Source: Sepiola atlantica (taxonomy: Eukaryota; Mollusca; Cephalopoda; Sepiida; Sepiolidae). From it: DNA of 64,000 bases. The notes below the pieces were generated by a model. It ran no database searches. It was not told the origin of the DNA and saw nothing but the letters and a program-made list of their open reading frames with translations. A program made the translations under genes and the position numbers. Position 1 is the stretch's first letter; every line of letters begins with the position of its first letter. Where the stretch lies: the NCBI GenBank assembly GCA_963556195.1, contig OY744523.1, forward strand, positions 81,645,094 to 81,709,093, written 5' to 3'. This document shows positions 56,974-64,000 of this stretch, in pieces.

Positions 56974-57095
56974 ACTCTAGAAGTGAAATAGCAAACAGCT
57001 GTTTACACAGAAATAAATTTACCTTAGGATGATATATAATAAATAAAATAAATAAATAAATAAAAATAAATAAATAAATAAATAAAAAACTGAAT
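56868..57095 (+). repeat. PLE-D 3' arm of the inverted repeat
   Basis: The end of the coding region, the 3' UTR with AAACAGCTGTTTACACAG and the AAATAAATAAAT stretch; reverse complement of 55047-55270. Confidence 0.9.
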
Positions 57096-57103
57096 TTTTT
57101 TAA

Positions 57104-57151
57104 ATTCGTCTGCTTCGTGTTTTATTAAAATAAAACACGAAGCAGACGAAT
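57104..57151. repeat. Perfect 23-bp-arm hairpin
   Basis: ATTCGTCTGCTTCGTGTTTT-ATT pairs exactly with its complement after a 2-nt spacer (AA). It sits between the PLE-D end and the CR1-like LINE. Confidence 0.96.
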
Positions 57152-57438
57152 AGTATTTTATTAGTGTTCGGTGTATTTGTATTTGACTTTTAAAAATAGA
57201 AAATGAAAGAAATAAAAACCAAAAACGTTAAAAAAAGGAAATAAAGAGTGAACGTCTGGCTGGAATGATGATATGCCAATGTTAGCGAAGAGACAGTTCT
57301 AATATATTTAATAGTATTTAAATGTGATGATAGCAGGAATATAATAAAAGTGAAAATACAGAAGACTACCGAGGAAGAGGGTCTCGGCGCCAATCAGAAG
57401 GCAGCGTAGAAAATGGGCACAGTGAAAATAACTGTTTT

Positions 57439-58257
57439 GTGAATAATAATGTAAATAATGATGTAAATAAGTTCACAGTTCTTGTTTCAAATGTAGATAC
57501 GTTCACACACGATAAAATTTCAGGGATAAAAATACGCATTGAGGAAATGGACACAAAACCAATGTTGATCACCTTACAAGAAGTTAAACCAAAAAATTTC
57601 AGATTTGAGAGGAATTTGTCTGAATACAATCTAGAAGGATACGAATTAGTAGGAATGAATATAGAGAAAAAAGAAACTGGTAGAGGAATACTGACTTATA
57701 TTAGCAACGATCTGAAATTTACACAAATGACACGCGATGTAAACTTTTCGGAGTACCTGTGTGTTGAAATTCCAGTAAACAAACATGACAAACTATTGTT
57801 TACTTCTATATATAGAAGCCCAATCTCAAGTGATGAGAACAATGCTAAATTAAACGAGCTGCTAAATTTGCTGTCTGAAAGACATGGTTCTCATTATCTA
57901 ACGGTCTGTGACTTCAATTATGGCAATATATGCTGGGAAAATTACTCAACTAACGGAGGACCGGGAGACGCACAATATGAATTTGTTGAATCTATAAAGG
58001 ACTGCTTCTGGTTTCAACATGTGATTGAACCAACTATGGGCAGAGGATCTAATAACCCATCATTGCTGGATCTAGTGCTGACAAACGAAGAAGGAATGAT
58101 TTCAAATATGCAAATAGGCGCTCCACTGGGCAAAAGTGATCATTCAGTGATAACATTTGACTTTAATGTGTATGTGGAAAATGATCATGAAAAAACAAGA
58201 TACAAATATGAAAAGGGAGATTACAATACTATGAGGGAGATTCTAAGCATGGACTGA
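57439..58257 (+). pseudogene. CR1-like LINE endonuclease domain
   Basis: The open frame gives VSNVDTFTHDKISGIKIRIE, LITLQEVKPKNF, GRGILTYISNDLKF, VEIPVNKHDKLLFTSIYRSP, LTVCDFNYGNICWENY, NNPSLLDLVLTNEEGMISN and APLGKSDHSVITFDF. These match the apurinic-endonuclease fold of CR1-group LINEs (Gln-Glu, Asp-Phe-Asn, Ser-Asp-His catalytic patches). The usual ATG is not certain. It is closed by TGA at 58255-58257, although homologous sequence continues in the same frame. Confidence 0.82.
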
Positions 58258-60384
58258 GAAAATGTGTTAGCAACAAAAGACATTGAAACACAATGGAGTA
58301 TTTTGAAGACAAAGATATACGCAGCAGTGGAAACTTGTGTACCAAGGGCAGTAATAAAATGCAATGGAAAAAAAAAGAAATAAAGGATCGTTGACAGTTA
58401 CAGTAAAATTGAAAAGTGTTTTGAAGAGAAAAGAACGGTTATGGCACAAATTTAAACAATCTGGAAAGAATAAAGATAAAGAACAGTATAACTGCATCCG
58501 AAACAAAGTACAGTATTTAACTAGAAAAGCCATAAAATTATATGAAAAAGACATTGTTATGGGCATTCAGTCAAATCCGAAGAAATTTTGGACATATGTT
58601 CAGTCGAAATCTAAGACTTAAACATCAATTCCAGACTTATATGCTGATAATGATAAATCTAAAGTATCAGATGGTGATCGTGAAAAAGCAGATATACTAG
58701 CAGAGTTCTTCGGTTCCGTATTCACGGTGGATGGAGATAAATAATTGCCGTCTCTGGATTACAAAGTGATTGAAAGTACAGATTACGCAAGCAGTATACT
58801 GCTTGCGTAATCACTCCAGATACTGTAAAACAAAAATTAGACAAGCTCAAAATAGACAAGTTACCTGGACCTGATAACATTAGCCCAAGAATATTGAAAT
58901 AACTGAGTACTGTGCTAAACATACCTCTGTCGATAATATTTCACAAATCTCAGTCTGAAGCTAAACTTCCGACTGAGTGGAAATCAGCTAAAGTCACTGC
59001 TATACATAAGAAAGGGGACAAGAAAAATCCTAGTAATTATAGGCCGGTGAGTCTGACATGTATAATATGCAAGGTATTGGAATCAATCGTTCGTGACCAG
59101 ATGATAAAACATATGACAGTAAATGACCTATTTACAGATAAGCAATTTGGATTCATACCAAGGAGATCAACTGTGTTACAGCTACTGACTGTACTTGATA
59201 TGTGGACCGATTCTATAAATGCTGGATATTGCATACACACTGCATATTGTGATTTTATGAAGGCGTTTGACAAAGTGAGTCATCGCCTGTTAATACATAA
59301 GTTAAACATGTATGGATTTGGCTCAGTATACATCAATTGGATCAAGGCATTTCTCTCAGACAGAAAACAGACAGTGGTAGTGAACAACGAGAGCTCTGCG
59401 GTCATAGATGTGACCAGTGGTATCCCTCAAGGATCCGTTTTGGGTCCTCTTTTGTTTGTTGTATATATAAACGACCTCCCTGAGTCTATGAAGAATGACA
59501 GTGAAACTTTTTTATATGCTGACGACACTAAGTTATTTCGTGAAATCAGAGACTATGAAGATTGTCAGAAACTACAGGAAGATATCCATTGCATGTATGA
59601 TTGGTCTGAAAAATGGCAGTTAAAATTCCATCCAGAAAAATGCAAGATTATGTGTATAGGTACTAAACAGAACACTAAAAATTGCTTTCAATATACTCTG
59701 AATGATTGTCTACAACCCATGGATTATACGAACTTGGAAAAAGACATTGGTGTTGTAATAGACAATAGGCTAAATTTCGAAGAACACATGAAAGAGAAAG
59801 TAAACAAAGCCAACAAAATACTCGGTTTAATCCGCAGATGTTTTGAATACCTCGATCGAAGTTCATTGGTTATATTGTTTAAAGCGCTTGTGAGGCCTCA
59901 TATTGAATATGCTAATCAAGTGTGGGCACCATATAAAAAGAAACATATTGAAATGATAGAAAATGTACAAAGGCGAGCTACTAAACTTGTTCCAGGACTG
60001 TACGATCAGAGTTATGAAGAAAGGTTGAAAGCTCTGAAATTACTAAGTTTGGCCTATAGAAGAATACGTGGGGACATGATTGAGTGCTATAAATTGCTCT
60101 CTGGAAAATATGATTTCAATGCTGATAAACTATTGACTAGAAAAAATATAAGAGTGGGAAACAGGGGACACAGTCAGATGCTTTACAAGAAACAGGCACG
60201 TTTGAACCTGAAAAATTATTCATTCAGCCATCGCTGTGTTGATTTGTGGAATAGATTGCCATCAAGTGTAATTGAAGCCGAAACTGTAAAGATATTTGAG
60301 AAGTGGTTGGATAAGTTCTGGATTGACCAAGAAATCAAATTCAATTATAAGGCTGCTGTCATCACTGGACGCATACAAAGATGA
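58258..60384 (+). pseudogene. CR1-like LINE linker and reverse transcriptase
   Basis: After the TGA the frame continues to an A9 run (58368-58376) where it shifts by one base into LKRKERLWHKFKQSGKNKD, NKVQYLTRKAIKLYEKDIV and NPKKFWTYVQSK. Stops follow at 58619 and 58742, then a palindrome (58781-58812) that returns the frame. Another stop is at 58900. From 58912 the RT is open: NYRPVSLTCIICKVLE, FGFIPRRSTVLQLL, YCDFMKAFDKVSHRLL, GIPQGSVLGPLLFVVYINDL, FLYADDTKLF (59512-59541), LGLIRRCFEYLDRSSLVILF and LWNRLPSSVIEAETV, to TGA 60382-60384. The palm is complete; the copy is inactivated by the breaks. Confidence 0.88.
58781..58812. repeat. Perfect zero-spacer palindrome inside the CR1-like ORF
   Basis: GATTACGCAAGCAGTA (58781-58796) is followed directly by its exact complement. 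The coding frame changes across it, so the duplication broke the ORF. Confidence 0.96.
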
Positions 60385-60994
60385 AGACAAGGAGCTGGTG
60401 CCATAGGACGACTCATGTCCTTCTACCAGAATTCATCTATGTTTCTATGTTGTGAATAGAAATTGAAAATGATGTAAGCAGATGTTTTGTATTGTGTTAT
60501 AATAATGAAACTTTAATGTAACCGAAGCCGATCGAATTGTGATAGACGTTACGCGAAGGCGACATTGTTCTTGATGTGCGTTCGTTAATCTAATCCGCTA
60601 ATTGAAAGTGTATAGGAAATATGAAGGAATAATATCGGAATGTCGGAATGGCTGAAAATATATTCTGTATAAACCGGTGTATTTTATAGAAATCGCTTGT
60701 ATTAATTTCAGACCCGGCGATTTCAGTTGAAGGGGTAAGAGTAAAATGAAAAGAAGACTAAAAAATGAGGCTATTGTCTGTTCGGAAGTGCAATTCTAGA
60801 GAGTCGAAGAAGTCACGCTAATTATAAGATTTATTGTTTGTTGAATAAATAAATACAAAGTTTCGGCAAACACGCTTGAATGAGTAAGGTTAATGCAGTG
60901 GTGGTTGTTGTAGCATATGTTTGTTTTCTAGTGTAGTCAAAGTTGCGGGGGAAAATAACTCATTTTATATATATATATATTCTGTATTTACTTC

Positions 60995-61380
60995 AACAAT
61001 ATGAGTAGAGATTAGTAGTAGTAGTAGTATTAATACATATATTTACGGCAAGTAAGCTACACAGACGCGTCCATGTTTCATTCCCGCGGGAAATCATCAG
61101 GCTAAATGCGTGATTTTATTGTTTGTGATTGCTTTTAGATTTAAATATTGTTTACCCTAGCTAACTAGCTAATTGGATTCGTTGTTATAATAACTCCCTC
61201 TCGGATTATTATTTTCACTGCTTTTTGTTTGACACCATAAGCGGCTCAAATCATTAAATGGCCGTATTCTAACAGGTGGGGACTAATATAATTTACCTTT
61301 CTACTTATTTTTTTTATCCATCCTTATTTTAGATTTTATTAGTTTTTTATTTCTTAATTTATTTAATTTATTTATTTGAT
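60995..61380 (-). repeat. Solo PLE-D-type pLTR (no coding part)
   Basis: It shares with 54740-55046: CAAG/GTAAGCTACACAGA, GTGTTTCAT.CC/ATGTTTCATTCCC, TCAGGCTAAATGC, the (T)TGCTAG/AGCTAACTAG region and ATTTTAG(G/A)TTTTA...AGTTTTTTATTT. The gaps and substitutions make it older or a different subfamily. Confidence 0.7.
61050..61107 (-). ncRNA. Candidate hammerhead ribozyme in the solo pLTR
   Basis: On the minus strand: CTGATGA (61100-61094), stem II TTCC/GGAA with loop CGCG and a T-T mismatch at its base, and GAAA (61079-61076). Stem III is ACA...TGT containing GACG/CGTC. The cleavage triplet GTA (61060-61058) is followed by GC, and stem I is AGC/GCT. The stem II and III sequences differ from the copy at 54768 while pairing is kept. 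Less convincing than the PLE-A ribozyme because stem I is short. Confidence 0.52.
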
Positions 61381-61389
61381 GGGAGCGTT

Positions 61390-61475
61390 TTCAGTGGAAT
61401 GACTTGGATTTGAACCTGGCATACCCAGGTTCTCAGTCTGCGTCGATACCAACTAAGCCACTGTGTGATCCCAAT
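61390..61475 (-). mobile_element. tRNA-derived SINE or tRNA-like remnant
   Basis: The minus strand begins GGGATCACACAG. A box TGGCTTAGTTGG (61460-61449) and B box GGTTCAAATCC (61416-61406) fit polymerase III promoter consensus. The T-stem and anticodon arm do not pair well, so it is not a functional tRNA gene. It sits inside T-rich sequence with TTTATTTATT on both sides, possibly a target duplication. Confidence 0.65.
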
Positions 61476-62180
61476 TTTTATTTATTTTAGGTCATTAGCA
61501 AATAAAAATAATAACACAAGAGGCAGTAATAATAACAATGAGCCCGGTAGGATAAATATTACTTAAATATAAAAGAAATCGCAAAAAATAGTAGTCATCC
61601 AAAATAACATTTTGGCCGTATCACGACTCATCTGAGTAGTTAGTTAGACAAGTTACATTTTATAGCCTATTGTTTCTACAATTGGTTATACATTAAAACC
61701 AGTTTTTATTATACGAACTTCTTAATTTTATAGGTCGAAGACTAAAGTAGCCTCGGACCGGAGTAATATTTAATGTGCGTGCGGATCAAGTTTTTAAAGC
61801 TGTGTATACATATATGTGTGTGTATATAAGGGTGTTATCATCGCCTGGCTAGCTTCTGCCATCAAATATCTTTTATTCATACATCATCACCTGTCATATG
61901 CTTATAAATGTGTCTTCTCCCCAGCTTATGTTCACGGTATGTAAGTCGAAACGATGGCGGCCCGTGCGAGGCATGATGATGAGCAATAAAAAACGGATGA
62001 AAGAAACGGTGGCAAGTGCCGTTTGATGACCGTGTACGGCCTGTGTACGTACACCTGTCAGCCAGTAGACCCGGTCACCGCACTTGCGTCTTCGAGCAAC
62101 GCTTTTAACCCGGCATGCGTCTCTGATCAATCTGATATGATAAGCTAATGAAACTAACAGCGATACTTCTCTCGCTTCAC
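61476..62180. other. No recognisable gene
   Basis: AT-rich then mixed sequence; no motif seen. Confidence 0.5.
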
Positions 62181-62199
62181 CGCAACCCAATCCAATTTC

Positions 62200-63780
62200 A
62201 AAGATGTCTTCTCTCACTAACCCTTCTCTTTCTCTCTCGATTTTTCTTTTTTCTTTTCCTTTTTCTTTTTTCTTGACTCTTTCCTTCATATTTCTCTCTT
62301 TTGTTCCAAATTTGAAATACGTTTCTGTTTCTTTCGCAGTTTCTTTTTCAAATTCAATTTCAGTTTCTTTTGACAAATTCTTTCTTTCCATTCTCTTTTC
62401 ATTGGCATTTTTTAATTTATTATTTTTCCATAGATGTGATTATTATGTTTCTATTTTTTCTTTCTTTTTGACTTGGTTCCCATTTTCCTTTTCTTTCTTT
62501 CTTTCTTTCTTTTTCTTTATTCTTTCTTTCTTTCTTTCTTTCTTTCAAAATTTCTCATTCTAATCTCTCTTTGCTTAATATGTTTTTTTTTTTTTTTGTA
62601 ATTATCATACTTTTTCTCTTTATGTTTCTTTGTGTTTCTTTTTTCTTTATTTCTTTCCTTTTTCTCTGCCCTGCTTTGGTTTTTGTGAAATATTTCCTTT
62701 TCCTTTTTCCTGTTTATGTAACTCTCATTCTTAGCCTTTCTTTCTTATTCCTCCTATTCCTTATTTCTCTTTTGATTCTTTCTTTTTTTTCATTTTCGTC
62801 ATCATTTTTTTTCTTTTTCGTTTTTCCTTCCTATTTTTCTTTCCTTCATTCCTCCTTTCCTTCTTTCTTTTCGGGCATTTCATTCTATTTCTTCCACTTT
62901 CTTCTTTCTTCTATTTTCTTTCTTACTTTTTATTTTTCGTCCTTCCATTCCTAGTTTGTTTTTCTTTCTTCCTTTTCTCCATTCTTTCTTATTTTTTCTT
63001 CATTTTCTTTTACCTTTTCCTTCTTTTATCTTTTTCTTTCTTCTGTCGTAAATTTTCTTTTTCTTCTCTATTTCTGTTTTTCTATTTACCCCTTTTTTCT
63101 ATTTACCTCTTTTTCATCCTCATCTTCTTTCAATTCATATAAGATTCCCTTCCCTAATATTATTCACTTTCTTCCTTTTTTGACTTCAACCACTTTTACT
63201 CTCTTTTTTAATCATTTCATTATATTCACTTTTTGAAAAAAATCCGTCCTTTCTTCACCCACCCTCTCTTCTCCCATTTCGTTTCACTTTATCCAAAACA
63301 ATTCTATCTTTCATAAACTTTCTTTTCTTTCCCTTTTCGATCGTTTTCTTCTTTCTGTCTTATTTCAAAACCGCTGTTCCTCCATCAAGCGAAAAGCGGG
63401 CAGGGGGATGCCTTGATGTTTTGCTTCTCTAATTGTTATTTTTGTATCTTTATTTTCTTATCTTTCCTGTTTCAAGTCTACATTTGCTTCAATTTCTCAC
63501 ACTCTAACCCCAGTCCACCCTTAATTGTCTCACATTTCCCCATTTTTCTTCTTGCACGCTTATTTTCACCCCTCATTAAAATATCACCGTGTTTTCCAAC
63601 CCTCCTCCCGCGATTTTCCTCCCCGCTTTGACGAACATTTTTCTTCGCCTTCCATTTCCCCCACCCAAACTGTTAAGACGGGGACTGACTTCTCTTATCT
63701 CCTTCTGTTTTCTTTTCATTCTTCTTTTACTTATCTTAACTGAGTGTTAAAAGCGTCCCGTCCTTTCATTTTGGTTACCC
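62200..63780. repeat. 1.6-kb polypyrimidine-rich tract
   Basis: Dominated by TTTCTTTC, TTTTCTTT and CTTTCTTC variants on the plus strand, including a clean (CTTT)n at 62490-62545. The Phe/Ser/Leu-rich ORFs are composition artefacts. Confidence 0.85.
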
Positions 63781-63905
63781 TCTTTTCGCTCTTCTTAATT
63801 CTCTCAATGAATCCAGTCCTTATCTTTTCTGTTTGCTTTCTATCCGCGCTGACACACAGAAAGTCATGTAATACATACGTACATACATACACTCACGCAT
63901 AAGCA

Positions 63906-63907
<2 letters not shown>

Positions 63908-63971
<64 letters not shown>
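63908..63971. repeat. (TA)n microsatellite
   Basis: TA run near the window end, after an ACATACATACA stretch. Confidence 0.95.
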
Positions 63972-63972
<1 letters not shown>

Positions 63973-64000
63973 CGTAAAATATAATAACACGAAATTACAT

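Larger units (their letters stand above)
57152..60460 (+). mobile_element. CR1-like LINE
   Basis: One coding region with AP endonuclease and RT, followed by a short 3' UTR ending in TCTATGTTTCTATGTTGTG, an octamer-like tail of the CR1/Jockey type. The 5' end is not precisely defined; the left limit is placed at the hairpin. Frame breaks make it defective. Confidence 0.8.

Noticed and set aside
61390..61475. Functional tRNA gene
   Set aside because: A and B boxes are good, but the T-stem and anticodon stem do not pair and no clear anticodon is defined; better explained as a SINE head.

Overview
The window reads as a piece of a transposon-packed, AT-rich metazoan genome, most likely a lophotrochozoan and plausibly a cephalopod mollusc. 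The reasons are the metazoan TTAGGG-type interstitial telomere block, long (TA)n tracts, several Penelope-like element (PLE) lineages including a permuted Naiad-type copy, a Tx1-clade LINE, a K02A2.6-type Ty3/Gypsy element and a mariner remnant. The species call is an inference from element content. I see no convincing single-copy host gene; the nearest candidate is a spliced-looking, transposase-like gene on the minus strand at about 50.0-51.8 kb.

Layout. 0-6.4 kb: a tandem repeat, a TA/ACAC minisatellite, then PLE-A, a complete PLE with direct pseudo-LTRs (pLTRs) and an uninterrupted 740-codon RT/GIY-YIG ORF (2730-4952). The downstream pLTR carries a well-formed hammerhead ribozyme (6108-6171); the upstream pLTR carries the same fold with one broken core base. 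7.7-12.3 kb, minus strand: the C-terminal GIY-YIG end of another PLE (PLE-B), then PLE-C, a decayed element with GIY-YIG before RT (Naiad order), flanked by short direct repeats. 12.5-17.8 kb: three head-to-tail, differently 5'-truncated copies of one LINE with an RLE-like C-terminus and AAT-type tails. 18.6-19.0 kb: SINE sequence in inverted arrangement around a tRNA-like head. 19-24.3 kb: no recognisable genes, one palindrome.

24.3-37.6 kb is a nested pair. A Ty3/Gypsy element (LTRs 245 bp, 5-bp target duplication CTTAA) has its 5' LTR split by a 7.6-kb Tx1-clade LINE. The LINE has a hairpin-rich leader, a zinc-knuckle ORF1, an APE/RT ORF2 and a 3' tail found again as free repeats at 42.9 and 48.8 kb. 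38.2-39.1 kb: a degraded mariner. 40.7-49 kb: LINE fragments, a degenerate TTAGGG block, palindromes and (TA)n tracts. 52.1-54 kb: MITE-like inverted repeats. 54.7-57.1 kb: PLE-D, with an inverted pLTR and two in-frame stops. 57.2-60.5 kb: a CR1-like LINE with frame breaks. 61-61.5 kb: a solo PLE-D-type pLTR and a tRNA-derived SINE. 62.2-63.8 kb: a polypyrimidine tract.

Two themes stand out. First, self-cleaving ribozyme folds: one strong and one broken in PLE-A, and two weaker minus-strand candidates in PLE-D-type pLTRs. Second, a recurring class of perfect or near-perfect, almost spacer-free inverted duplications. One is a perfect 40-bp arm pair inserted in frame directly after the RT catalytic motif of the Tx1 LINE. 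They may be fold-back template-switch events or assembly artefacts. No search or computation was run; family assignments rest on motifs I can read.
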